64,000 bases of DNA from the NCBI RefSeq assembly GCF_000310205.1, contig NZ_AMXE01000004.1, positions 46,691-110,690 of the forward strand, read 5' to 3'. This document shows, in pieces, positions 1 to 8,577 of this stretch. The translations under genes were made by a program, and so were the position numbers. The notes under the pieces are model-generated. The model ran no database searches, had not been told where the DNA came from, and saw only the letters and a program-made list of their open reading frames with translations. This DNA is from Thauera linaloolentis 47Lol = DSM 12138 (GTDB lineage: Bacteria > Pseudomonadota > Gammaproteobacteria > Burkholderiales > Rhodocyclaceae). Position 1 is the stretch's first letter, and each line of letters starts with the position of its first letter.

Positions 1-2948
1 TGAAGAGCGTCACGGTAATCGGGCAGCACGAGAAGCGGGACGAACAGGGCAGGAACGACGTATTCGACAAGGACGTCGTCAATGTTTACCAGGGCAAGGA
101 AGAGATCGAGCGCTACAAGGGCAGCGCGGCCGCCGACGTGTTCAAGGGAATGAATGGCGTCTACAGCGGCGATGCGCGCAACAGCGGCGCTCTGGACCCG
201 AACATCCGCGGTATTCAGGGGGAAGGGCGGATTCCCGTGATCGTGGATGGCACGGAGCAGGCAACCTCGGTATGGATGGGGCCGGCAGGGGTCTCGAACC
301 GCAACTACGTCGATCCCAACATGATCGGCGGCATCACGGTAGAAAAAGGCCCGTCGCTGACTTCGCCCGTCAGCGGCATCGGCGGTTCGGTACAGGTCAG
401 GACGCTGGAGCCGGACGACATCGTCAAGCCTGGCGAGCGCTTCGGGATCGAATTCAAGGCCGAAACATCCACCAATTCCGTCAAGCCGAACGAAAGCACC
501 TTTGGTTATTTCGGCAGGGATTATCGGGATATTCCAGGCGCGGCTAACAATATGTCATTTACCAACGGTCTCATCCTGCCGGGTCGGAGCCAGATCCCCA
601 AGGAGGGCAATGGCGGCAGGAGCTTCAGTTTCGACGACAAGGCTTTTCGTCTGGCGATCGCCACCAAGCAGGAGCACTTCGATTTGCTGATGGCTCATAG
701 CGACCGCAAACGCGGAAATTATTTCAGCGGCAAGAAAGGCAGCAGCAAATACGAAACCGATTCCTGGCGGGAGGATGCCGAGCGCGACGCGAACGTCGGC
801 AGTGTCTCGGGGGTGCCCAGTGTTTCGTACATCGCACGCTATTACCAGCCCGGCGATGAAGTCAAGAACACGTCCAGCGACCAGCAATCCACGCTGCTGA
901 AAGGCACGCTGCGCCTGCCGCACGACCAGACGCTGAAACTGGGTTTCATGCGCACCAAGCATGAGTTCGGCGAATCGATTCCGTGGATGATTATCCGGGC
1001 GATCGTGGACAGTGATGGAAGCAAACAACGGAACATGGACGTGCCCTACAGCGAAATCAGGCAGGACAATTTCAATATCGGCTACACATGGCAGCCTGCG
1101 GACAACCCCTGGGTCGATCTGGAAGCAGGTCTGTGGATGACGCAGAACGACAGCAGGCGCCATCAGAATGGCAACGATGCCTTTGGAATTGGTGATTTCG
1201 ACCAGGCCTGGGACCGCTATACCCATTGCCATGTCCTGCATACGCCGCATCAGAACTGCGTCGGTGTTTCCAGCACTCCGCCAGAAAAGCTGCCCAATGA
1301 CGATGGCCGTTTCAACGTGCAGGCAAGCGCACTGCAAATATCGGATCACCGCCGCACCGGCTTCAATCTGAGCAACCGCATGCGGCTGCATCCGACCCTG
1401 GATCTTGCCATACACGGCGATTACACCCGGGAAAAACTGAGGCAGCGGGATGCTTCGGAAAACCAGGTCCTGACGGAGCTGACCTGGGGCGTCAATCACA
1501 TGGGGCCGCGTTCCGGCACGCGCCAGCAATGGAATGCCGGGTTCAATTTCGACTGGCGGCCCGTTGGCTGGCTGCAGGTGAATGCTGGCATGCGCTACAG
1601 CGATTACTGGTCGTTCGACGACAAGCTTGCGGAGAAGCGGCGTAATAAAAGTGATGTCAGTTGGGCCGTTCAACCAGAAATAACTGCGATGGAATATAGA
1701 TATCAACGGATTATGAGTGATGACGAGGTTGCTGCGCAAAAAGAATATCTTTACGGAAATTATGGCAGACAGCTTGCACGCATTCAGCAGTTTTTCCCGG
1801 GTCAGCTTGAAGCTTTTCTGGGTGAGTATCCTGATGCTGAAACATTTGCCAATTCTTCATACAGGTATGTTGTGGACGGATACTGGTATTCATCGGAATC
1901 TGAGACGATTTCCGTTCCATATTCAGGGAATCACAAGGGGTTTGCCGAAATAAATCCTTTTATGAATGGTATTTTCGATCCGAACGAGCAAGTTGAAAAT
2001 GCCCAAGGCAAGGCCGGTAGTGCAAAACGCTACGTCATGGGGGGGCGAAATATCGTTTATGGGCCCGAGCCAGCAATTGAAAAAAAATGGGCGCTCCCCA
2101 AAAGGGTGAAAGATCACGCCTGGGTCCCGCATCTTGGTATGACTGTATTTATCACCAACAACATCCGCTTGTATGCGCGGTATAGCGAGTTTGTCAGATT
2201 TCCCAGCGTATTCGAATCCTCCATGGCTTTGGCTGGAGGAAATAAGCGCTCGACCGGAGTCGCAGGCAGGCCAGAGCACGCTTACAACTGGGAGGTTGGC
2301 TACGTTCATAATCTTTCAGGGTATTTTGAAAATATAGAATATGTCGATTTTAGACTAAATTATTTCAACAACCGCATCGAGGACTATATTGACCGGGACT
2401 GGAGTTTCAACATCGTCCAGTTCGCGGAAAAGAAGCTGTCGGGGATCGAGGTGCAGGCCAGGGCGGATAGCGGGAAGTATTTCGCCAATTTCGGCGCCAC
2501 TTATCGGCTCAAGCAGGAATTGTGCGACAAGGATTACGCCTCTTATCTTGATCCGATTGGCGGACGGATTTCAGCGTGCATCGACGGCGGGTTTCCGCGG
2601 ACTTTTGCCCGGACTGCCCTGCAGCCCAAATATTCAGTCAATCTTGATCTTGGCGCCCGCCTTTTGGAGCGGAAGCTGCAGTTCGGCACGCGCGCTGTCT
2701 ATCACAGCGAAGCCAGCAATGAGGACGAGGCGCAGTTCGGTCAGATTGGCTGGGGTCTAAATCGTGCCAATTACTGGAATCCGATTCTCGTGTTCGACGC
2801 CTATGCCAGTTACCGGCTGGACAAGAACATCGATCTGGATGTCGCCGTCACCAACCTGACCAACCGATATTACCTGGACCCGATGGCGCGCGTCAGTCAG
2901 CCCGCGCCTGGCCGCACGATCAGGGTGGGCATGACGGCAAGATTCTGA
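1..2948 (+). CDS. TonB-dependent outer-membrane receptor, 5' end missing
   Basis: The reading frame is already open at base 3 and has no start in the window, so the signal peptide and TonB box lie upstream; about 981 residues are visible. The first ~130 residues read as a plug domain (GxQGEGRIPV, then SPVSGIGGSVQVR, the conserved plug GG segment). The rest is a long beta-barrel ending in an aromatic residue (RVGMTARF), as outer-membrane proteins do. Loops carry two cysteine pairs, one inside a His-rich loop (1224-1259), the other at about 2522-2582. The next genes encode a Slam-type secreted protein and its translocon, so a role in taking up heme or iron from that carrier is inferred, not shown. 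Part of the gene (about 1645-2375) is much richer in AT than its flanks. Confidence 0.88.
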   Translation, partial: KSVTVIGQHEKRDEQGRNDVFDKDVVNVYQGKEEIERYKGSAAADVFKGMNGVYSGDARNSGALDPNIRGIQGEGRIPVIVDGTEQATSVWMGPAGVSNRNYVDPNMIGGITVEKGPSLTSPVSGIGGSVQVRTLEPDDIVKPGERFGIEFKAETSTNSVKPNESTFGYFGRDYRDIPGAANNMSFTNGLILPGRSQIPKEGNGGRSFSFDDKAFRLAIATKQEHFDLLMAHSDRKRGNYFSGKKGSSKYETDSWREDAERDANVGSVSGVPSVSYIARYYQPGDEVKNTSSDQQSTLLKGTLRLPHDQTLKLGFMRTKHEFGESIPWMIIRAIVDSDGSKQRNMDVPYSEIRQDNFNIGYTWQPADNPWVDLEAGLWMTQNDSRRHQNGNDAFGIGDFDQAWDRYTHCHVLHTPHQNCVGVSSTPPEKLPNDDGRFNVQASALQISDHRRTGFNLSNRMRLHPTLDLAIHGDYTREKLRQRDASENQVLTELTWGVNHMGPRSGTRQQWNAGFNFDWRPVGWLQVNAGMRYSDYWSFDDKLAEKRRNKSDVSWAVQPEITAMEYRYQRIMSDDEVAAQKEYLYGNYGRQLARIQQFFPGQLEAFLGEYPDAETFANSSYRYVVDGYWYSSESETISVPYSGNHKGFAEINPFMNGIFDPNEQVENAQGKAGSAKRYVMGGRNIVYGPEPAIEKKWALPKRVKDHAWVPHLGMTVFITNNIRLYARYSEFVRFPSVFESSMALAGGNKRSTGVAGRPEHAYNWEVGYVHNLSGYFENIEYVDFRLNYFNNRIEDYIDRDWSFNIVQFAEKKLSGIEVQARADSGKYFANFGATYRLKQELCDKDYASYLDPIGGRISACIDGGFPRTFARTALQPKYSVNLDLGARLLERKLQFGTRAVYHSEASNEDEAQFGQIGWGLNRANYWNPILVFDAYASYRLDKNIDLDVAVTNLTNRYYLDPMARVSQPAPGRTIRVGMTARF

Positions 2949-3009
2949 GCAGATTCAGTTTTTGGCCGTTTTAGAAAAAACGTCCGTTCTCGACCAACCG
3001 GAGATTGAA

Positions 3010-3930
3010 ATGATGAAAACCATGCATTTCCAGAAACTTGCCATTGCTTCGGCAGTGATGATCGTGTCGGCATCCGCGCTGGCTCAGACGGTGTCTCCTT
3101 ATGGCGGCGCATCGACTGATTATGTCAATACGGGTATCGGGACATCGATGGGAACTGGTGTAGGCATCTCGATGCCAGGCACCAACCCGCCAACAACCAA
3201 TCCTGGCGACCAGTCCGCGATTGTCAGCTTCGCGGGCGGCCCGATCATGCAGACGAACTATGCTTATTCGACACAATCAGGGCCGTATTACTACATCTAT
3301 ATCCCCGGCTCAAGTGGACTCATTCAGATGGCCCAGACATGGAAGGCGAATGCAGCTTATGGGACGGAGATCTATGCCTATCGCCAGATCAGCAACCCGC
3401 TTCCGACATTCCCTCACTTCGGTGGCGAGGTCGTCGCCAAAGTTTCCGGGCATGAAGTCTATTTTGGCGAGTGGGCTCCCAAAGGCTCCAATACCGGAAC
3501 GGGGAATGACACGAATCTGAACATGAATGATTCGAGGCGCACAGTTTTCTATGTTGGCGAGCATCCAACTACGACTACGCCAGTCATGGTGAATGCCCAG
3601 TACGATGTCGTTGGTATTGTTCAATACAACCCCGGAACCCAGGCTGGTGTGCATACTGGCACGCTGACCGCTCAGTATGGTGCCGGCAATGGCAACACGC
3701 TGAGCGGTACGGTCGGCTATGTCGATTTCGCCGGCACTACCATCGCTTCGAATGGCACGTTCTCCAGGGCTGCTGCAGGTAGCGATGGGGCCATCACCGG
3801 GCGCTTCTACAACAATGCAGCCGGTACCGATGTTGCGGCTGCTTTGGCCGGCTACTACAAGGATGGAAGTAGCGTCGCATATGATATGGCGTTCGGCGGT
3901 GCGCGAGTAACGCCGCTCAACAACCCGTAA
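3010..3930 (+). CDS. Slam-dependent secreted protein, hemophilin/HphA-like (putative hemophore)
   Basis: A 306-residue exported protein. The start at 3010 (or the adjacent ATG at 3013) is preceded by GGAG at 3000-3003; a longer frame from 2962 has no ribosome site. Residues 1-25 form a type I signal peptide cut after ALA. There is no lipobox and no cysteine anywhere, so it should be released rather than lipid-anchored. After a Gly/Thr/Pro-rich linker, the middle part contains VYFGEW and RRTVFYVGEH, patterns I associate with the handle domain of Slam substrates. The C-terminal ~100 residues (GTLTAQYGAG, LSGTVGYVDFAG, GAITGRFYNN, AYDMAFGG) look like the small TbpB-type beta-barrel that Slam recognises. 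Candidate heme-ligand histidines are H136, H148, H185 and H215. It starts 61 bases after the receptor gene, so co-transcription is likely. Ligand identity is inference. Confidence 0.78.
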   Translation: MMKTMHFQKLAIASAVMIVSASALAQTVSPYGGASTDYVNTGIGTSMGTGVGISMPGTNPPTTNPGDQSAIVSFAGGPIMQTNYAYSTQSGPYYYIYIPGSSGLIQMAQTWKANAAYGTEIYAYRQISNPLPTFPHFGGEVVAKVSGHEVYFGEWAPKGSNTGTGNDTNLNMNDSRRTVFYVGEHPTTTTPVMVNAQYDVVGIVQYNPGTQAGVHTGTLTAQYGAGNGNTLSGTVGYVDFAGTTIASNGTFSRAAAGSDGAITGRFYNNAAGTDVAAALAGYYKDGSSVAYDMAFGGARVTPLNNP

Positions 3931-3954
3931 TTCTGGCCATCCAGGTGTAGTGGG

Positions 3955-3986
3955 AACAAGGGGGGCAAGTCCCCCTTGTTTCTTTC
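3955..3986 (+). terminator. Rho-independent terminator or attenuator between substrate and Slam genes
   Basis: A perfect 10-bp inverted repeat, AACAAGGGGG (3955-3964) and CCCCCTTGTT (3971-3980), with a 6-base loop, runs directly into a T-rich tract (TTGTTTCTTTC). It lies 24 bases after the hemophore-like gene and 37 bases before the Slam gene. Confidence 0.85.
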
Positions 3987-4022
3987 GAATTTAAATCGGT
4001 TTCAGCGGCAAGGCTGATTCAT

Positions 4023-5519
4023 ATGTTTCAACGCCCGATCATGGCCATTTTCTTCTTGGCTGTCATGCTTCCGATTCACGCCCTGGCTGACGATGACGAT
4101 ACCCGCCTGCTGCTTAACAAGATCGATCGCAGCACGGCGGTAAGGGAACGCTCTCACTTAGTGGAGGATACGCCGCCTGGCATCGATCCGGGATCCTTGA
4201 TCACCATTGGCGAGACGACTTATCACGTCGAGAATACGCTGGAAGATTTGGGGCCGGCCATTTATGTTTCGATGAACCTGCGGCAGTGGCACAAGGTGGG
4301 GCAGTTTGTAGAAAAGTACCGCAGTTTGTCCGGGCATGAGGAAGGGCTCGTGCTATTAGCCGAAGGAATGCTGGACCGAGAGAACAGAGACTATCGCGCA
4401 GCCAGCGACAAGCTCAATGCCGCATTGGCGGCCAAGCCGGATTTCGCGCGTGCCAGGCTGGAACTGGCACGTGTCTACTTCGAGGATCACAAGTCGCAAG
4501 AAGCCAGGGATTTGTTCGACCAGGTTTCCACCAGCGGTATTCCGGATGAGGTTCGTCCCGTCATCGAAGGTTTTCAGCGGGCCTTGCGCGACCGCGATAC
4601 TTGGCATGGTTCGCTGGCCCTGGGGCTCGGCTACAGTAGCAACGTCAACCAGGCTAACGGCAAGGTGCTGGTTTCGGAAACCTGCATTCCGGTCTTCGGC
4701 TGCGCGATCACCAGGCGTCGCATGGACGAGCCGATCGAATCCTCCATGTTTACCTATGATTTGACATTGAACCGTCGTTATCAGATTTCCGGCCACCACA
4801 ACGCATTGCTGCGGGCGATCAGCTACGGCAAGCTGCCCAATGAGCACAAGGACACAACCGCAACGTTAGCCAGCACTTACTATGACGAAAGCACCAGCAT
4901 CGTCTACGCGGGCTACAACTACATGAGTGCATTGAATGATTTTTCGGTGATGCCGCTGTTCGAACATCATTACGGCAACCGCCACGTCCGCTATCAGGCC
5001 GTGGGTTTGCGTCTGGACTGGAAGCACAATCCAAGGCCGGATACCCAGGTCGGCGTCAATGCGCAGCGAAAGCACTTTCGCTTTCAGGGTCGCGAACGGC
5101 AGTATTTCGACAATTACGACGAAAATCAGTTTGGCTTCTATGCTTCGAATGTGCTCGACGCCAAGACAATGATTTACGGCGGTCTGAACTTTACCCGCAA
5201 GCTGTTTCCACAAGCTGTTGCCAGCAGCAAGGAATACATGGCCAACCTGGGGGCATACAGAATGTTCGATGCGGGCTTCACCATCAACGCCACCGCGCTT
5301 TTTCGCCATATCCGCAACGACGAGGGCAGCCAACTCATGGGCGGGCGCCGCGAGGACGACCAGCAGATCTACATCGTCAATCTCGGCATGCCGCGCTTCG
5401 CGTTCAAAGGCATAACGCCCAATCTGTATCTCAAGCGCACGGTCAACGACAGCAGCATCGACTGGGCTTACGAATACCGCCAGACCGAAGTAGTGCTGAA
5501 GCTCGAGAAAAATTTTTGA
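4023..5519 (+). CDS. Surface lipoprotein assembly modifier (Slam) family outer-membrane translocon
   Basis: A 498-residue protein with a signal peptide (cut after HALA, about residue 22). It has a helical TPR-like domain (about residues 70-190, including EGLVLLAEGMLDRENRDYRAA and ARARLELARVYFEDH). The C-terminal two thirds is beta-barrel (from about GSLALGLGYSSNVNQANGK) and ends in LKLEKNF with a terminal aromatic. This is the architecture of Slam proteins (DUF560), which move TbpB-like lipoproteins or soluble hemophores across the outer membrane. The length fits the family. The gene directly before it encodes a predicted Slam substrate, which strengthens both calls. Two cysteines near residue 220 (ETCIPVFGCA) may form a loop disulfide. 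Confidence 0.85.
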   Translation: MFQRPIMAIFFLAVMLPIHALADDDDTRLLLNKIDRSTAVRERSHLVEDTPPGIDPGSLITIGETTYHVENTLEDLGPAIYVSMNLRQWHKVGQFVEKYRSLSGHEEGLVLLAEGMLDRENRDYRAASDKLNAALAAKPDFARARLELARVYFEDHKSQEARDLFDQVSTSGIPDEVRPVIEGFQRALRDRDTWHGSLALGLGYSSNVNQANGKVLVSETCIPVFGCAITRRRMDEPIESSMFTYDLTLNRRYQISGHHNALLRAISYGKLPNEHKDTTATLASTYYDESTSIVYAGYNYMSALNDFSVMPLFEHHYGNRHVRYQAVGLRLDWKHNPRPDTQVGVNAQRKHFRFQGRERQYFDNYDENQFGFYASNVLDAKTMIYGGLNFTRKLFPQAVASSKEYMANLGAYRMFDAGFTINATALFRHIRNDEGSQLMGGRREDDQQIYIVNLGMPRFAFKGITPNLYLKRTVNDSSIDWAYEYRQTEVVLKLEKNF

Positions 5520-5561
5520 TACGCCACCATCAGTTACGTTGCGACACCGCTACAAGAATCC

Positions 5562-6473
5562 ATGAAAACCGTCATTTCCTCGCTCGAATCCACCGTTGAA
5601 AGCCTGGTCAGGCTCGCAGGCGCAGTATTCAAACTCAGTGTCGGTCTGGGCAGTATCTGCGTTGTTATCTATGCGCTGCGCGTTAATCATTTTCCGCAGG
5701 GGGTATCGCTTGGAGATGGGCTCTTGTTCCTGCTGGCCGCGGCCTGCTTCGGGGCGGTTTATGCGTTGTTCGTCGGCTGCCTGCTGTCGTTGGGGATCTG
5801 CTTGTCCTTCATTGTCAGGCCGCTGCTCAGGGGCATTTTCTGGCTCTGGGGCAAGATTACCCGTGCCGATGTGAGACCCGGTTATGAGCTGGCTGGGTTC
5901 AATTGGTTTGCGCTTCCCTTCGCGCTTTTTGCGGTGTTGCTCGTGCTGGACCTGGGACGGGAAGATGTAACGCTTTACTGGGGTCTTCCGCTGCTGTCCG
6001 TTGGGCTCTACCTGTTCTATTCGGCGGCAAGGGATGCCGGTGTGCGTTTCCGTCATGGAGAACGTTTGCTTGCTAGCGCCATTGCCATGCCGGAAAAGGA
6101 CGTATTCCGGCGTTCGGGAGAGGTGAACAAGTACAAGAATGTCCAGTTGATGGGTATCGCCGTGGTGGCGTTGCTGCCGCTTTTCTTGAGCGGAGCGTTC
6201 GGCTACCTTCTGGAAGGCGCCATGCGCATGGCCCAGGTGCGCATCGAAGCCCCCGCCATCTACGTGAAGGCACCATACGCCACGCTGTTGCCGGAGGCAC
6301 TTGCCAGTCGCCACCCACGCGTTCCAGAAGGCTATACGGCCTACATCGGCACCACGGTGCTGTTCAAGGGCTTCGGCAACATGACGGTAGTGGCCTTCCC
6401 GGATGCGAACGGTACCCGGCAACTGGCCATTCCCAACGAGCAGATCATCGTGGAGCGCCAGTCTGGCGGCTAG
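5562..6473 (+). CDS. Unrecognised multi-pass membrane protein
   Basis: A 303-residue protein that I cannot assign to a family. Hydrophobic segments at about residues 20-40, 52-90 (probably two), 118-135, 143-160 and 204-225 suggest five or six membrane spans. A soluble C-terminal domain of about 75 residues follows (VRIEAPAIYVKAP, YTAYIGTTVLFKGFGNMTVVAF). It begins 42 bases after the Slam gene in the same direction with no visible terminator between, so it may belong to the same transcript. The ribosome site is weak. No catalytic motif or conserved metal ligand set is evident. A role in the Slam locus is possible from position only. Confidence 0.65.
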   Translation: MKTVISSLESTVESLVRLAGAVFKLSVGLGSICVVIYALRVNHFPQGVSLGDGLLFLLAAACFGAVYALFVGCLLSLGICLSFIVRPLLRGIFWLWGKITRADVRPGYELAGFNWFALPFALFAVLLVLDLGREDVTLYWGLPLLSVGLYLFYSAARDAGVRFRHGERLLASAIAMPEKDVFRRSGEVNKYKNVQLMGIAVVALLPLFLSGAFGYLLEGAMRMAQVRIEAPAIYVKAPYATLLPEALASRHPRVPEGYTAYIGTTVLFKGFGNMTVVAFPDANGTRQLAIPNEQIIVERQSGG

Positions 6474-6575
6474 ACTGGGGAGCGTGACAAATTTTCGCCA
6501 TGTACATCGTCAGATGATACTTGACGAGTTCCGCCGTAATACCATGCACACATGCCATTGCACTGCTGGGAGCCG

Positions 6576-7664
6576 ATGATGAAGCAAAGGGTCGGGCGTT
6601 TGACGCATGCCGTGGGCGTGCTTGGAGGTCTGCTGTTTGCGTGCTCGGCACAGGCGGCGCCTGCGCTGCCGGCGTTGGGGGCTGATGCGAATGCAGTGAC
6701 GGTGTCGGGTATTTCGTCCGGTGCCTATATGGCGGTGCAGCTGCAGGTTGCGCATTCGCGCTTGGTGAAAGGGGCGGGGGTGGTCGCGGGCGGTCCGTAC
6801 GAGTGCGCAGAAGGCAGCATGTGGCGTGCGCTGAGCAATTGCATGGAGCCTTCGACACCGGGCAGCGTGCCGACGGCGGTGGATACCGAGGCGCGCATCG
6901 CGGCGCGTGCGCGTGCAGGCCGCATCGACGATCCTGCCGGGCTGGCAGAGGATCGTGTCTGGGTGTTTTCCGGTAGTGCGGACCGTACGGTCGAACGACC
7001 GGTGGTCGACGGCCTGGTGGCGTTCTACCGCAGCCGCTTGCCGCAGGCTGCCGTCCGTTACGTCCAGTACGAGGGGGCGGGGCACGCGATGATTTCGGTG
7101 GCGGATCCGGCCGCGAATGCCTGTGAGATTTCGGCACCGCCTTTCATCAATCGCTGTGGCGAACTGGATGCGGCGGGCGAGTTGCTGGCGCACCTTTACG
7201 GCCCGCTGGAATCGCGCGTGGAACGTCCCGCCGGAGATGTGATCGCCTTCGATCAGCGCGAATTCACCGGCGTCGCACCGTTCGAGCTGAGCATGGCGGC
7301 GCAGGGGTATGCCTACGTTCCGCAGGCGTGCCGCGCGGGAGATTGCCGCGTCCACGTCGCGCTGCATGGCTGCCGCCAGGGTGAGGGCGAGATCGGGCGA
7401 CGTTTCGTCGACACGGCGGGCTACAACGAGTGGGCCGACGGTAACCGGATCATCGTGCTGTACCCCCAGGCTGCGGCGCGCAGCGGCCTGGCGTGGGGAT
7501 CTTGGCGCTGGGTCTATAACCCGAAGGGGTGCTGGGACTGGTGGGGCTACACCGGTACGGACTATGCAACGCGCGATGGCGGCCAGGTCCGTGCCATTCG
7601 TGCCATGCTCGCCCGCCTCGCCGGGCCGCCCGCGAGGGGCGGGCAGGGCGCGGCTACCGATTGA
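6576..7664 (+). CDS. Extracellular PHB depolymerase, type 2 catalytic domain
   Basis: A 362-residue esterase with a signal peptide (cut after AQA, about residue 27). The start at 6576 or 6579 follows GGGAG at 6568-6572; an upstream ATG at 6552 lacks a site. The lipase box GISSG (S47) comes early, followed by likely catalytic D136 (GSADRT) and H170 (GAGHAM). The oxyanion-hole histidine (ALHGC, H264) comes late. That order, serine first and oxyanion motif last, marks the type 2 catalytic domain of short-chain-length polyhydroxyalkanoate depolymerases. It would hydrolyse extracellular poly(3-hydroxybutyrate) to oligomers. No substrate-binding or fibronectin domain is attached, so activity on another ester remains possible. 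The gene converges with suhB. Confidence 0.82.
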   Translation: MMKQRVGRLTHAVGVLGGLLFACSAQAAPALPALGADANAVTVSGISSGAYMAVQLQVAHSRLVKGAGVVAGGPYECAEGSMWRALSNCMEPSTPGSVPTAVDTEARIAARARAGRIDDPAGLAEDRVWVFSGSADRTVERPVVDGLVAFYRSRLPQAAVRYVQYEGAGHAMISVADPAANACEISAPPFINRCGELDAAGELLAHLYGPLESRVERPAGDVIAFDQREFTGVAPFELSMAAQGYAYVPQACRAGDCRVHVALHGCRQGEGEIGRRFVDTAGYNEWADGNRIIVLYPQAAARSGLAWGSWRWVYNPKGCWDWWGYTGTDYATRDGGQVRAIRAMLARLAGPPARGGQGAATD

Positions 7665-7677
7665 AAGTTGGCTTTGA

Positions 7678-8490
7678 TCAGGCTTGCATGTCGGCCGGGC
7701 GGTAGGCCTGGATGATCGGCAGCAGCTGGCCGAAGACTTTCGGCGTGCCGGCGACGATGTTGCCGGTGGCCATGAAGCCCGCCTCGCCCGACAGGTCGGA
7801 CGCCAGGCCGCCGGCCTCCTGGATCAGCAGCACGCCAGCGGCCATGTCCCACGGCGCCAGGCCCATTTCCCAGAAGCCGTCCAGGCGGCCGCAGGACACG
7901 TAGGCGAGGTCGAGCGAGGCCGCGCCCGGACGACGAATGCCGGCGGTCTTCTGCGTGAGTTCCTTGAACATTCCCAGATAGGCATCGACGTTGTCGAACT
8001 GGCGGAAGGGGAAGCCGGTGCCGATCAGCGATTCGTTGAGGCGGGTGCGGCGCGAGACGCGGATGCGGCGGTCGTTGAGGAAGGCGCCGCTGCCGCGCGA
8101 GGCGGTGAACAGTTCGTTGGCGTTCGGGTCGTAGACCACCGCGTGTTCGAGCACGCCATTCTTCGTTTGCGCGATCGACACCGCGTATTGCGGAAAGCCG
8201 TGGATAAAGTTGGTGGTGCCGTCGAGCGGATCGATGATCCAGTTGTACTCGCTGCTTTCGCCATTGAGCGGTCCCGACTCGCCGGACTCCTCTGCTAGAA
8301 TCCCGTGCCCTGGAAAGGCGTCGCGCAGGACTTCGATGATGGCCTGCTCGGCCGCACGATCGACCTCGGTGACGAAGTCGTTGGGCGATTTGCTCTGCAC
8401 CGCCAGTAGGTCGAGCTGCGTGGAAGCGCGGTTGATGATGGTCGCGGCGCGGCGAGCGGCCTTGACGGCGATGTTCAGGGTGGGATGCAT
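7678..8490 (-). CDS. suhB: Inositol-1-monophosphatase family protein SuhB
   Basis: A 270-residue protein of the Mg-dependent inositol monophosphatase family. Both metal motifs are present: the EE of ILAEESG with [10 protein letters not shown] in the first half, and the [15 protein letters not shown] motif near the C-terminus. In Enterobacteria SuhB hydrolyses inositol phosphate in vitro and also joins rRNA antitermination complexes with NusA/NusG. The length is close to E. coli SuhB (267). It is divergent from trmJ, with 87 bases shared upstream, and converges with the PHB depolymerase gene. Confidence 0.93.
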   Translation of the reverse strand: MHPTLNIAVKAARRAATIINRASTQLDLLAVQSKSPNDFVTEVDRAAEQAIIEVLRDAFPGHGILAEESGESGPLNGESSEYNWIIDPLDGTTNFIHGFPQYAVSIAQTKNGVLEHAVVYDPNANELFTASRGSGAFLNDRRIRVSRRTRLNESLIGTGFPFRQFDNVDAYLGMFKELTQKTAGIRRPGAASLDLAYVSCGRLDGFWEMGLAPWDMAAGVLLIQEAGGLASDLSGEAGFMATGNIVAGTPKVFGQLLPIIQAYRPADMQA

Positions 8491-8577
8491 GCGGGGCGGT
8501 CTCGGTTAAAGAAGCGGGGCTGCGTTGCGCTGTCGTGCGGCCAGCCCGGCGGAATTCGGAAAACGCGGAATTTTAAT

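Noticed and set aside
555..1739. Long open frame on the minus strand inside the receptor gene (394 codons)
   Set aside because: It lies antisense to a clear receptor reading frame, has no ribosome site and no recognisable domain.
2967..2982. Small AT-rich inverted repeat (CGTTTT/AAAACG) before the hemophore-like gene
   Set aside because: Only six base pairs, and no T run placed like a terminator; it does not match a Fur box that I could defend.
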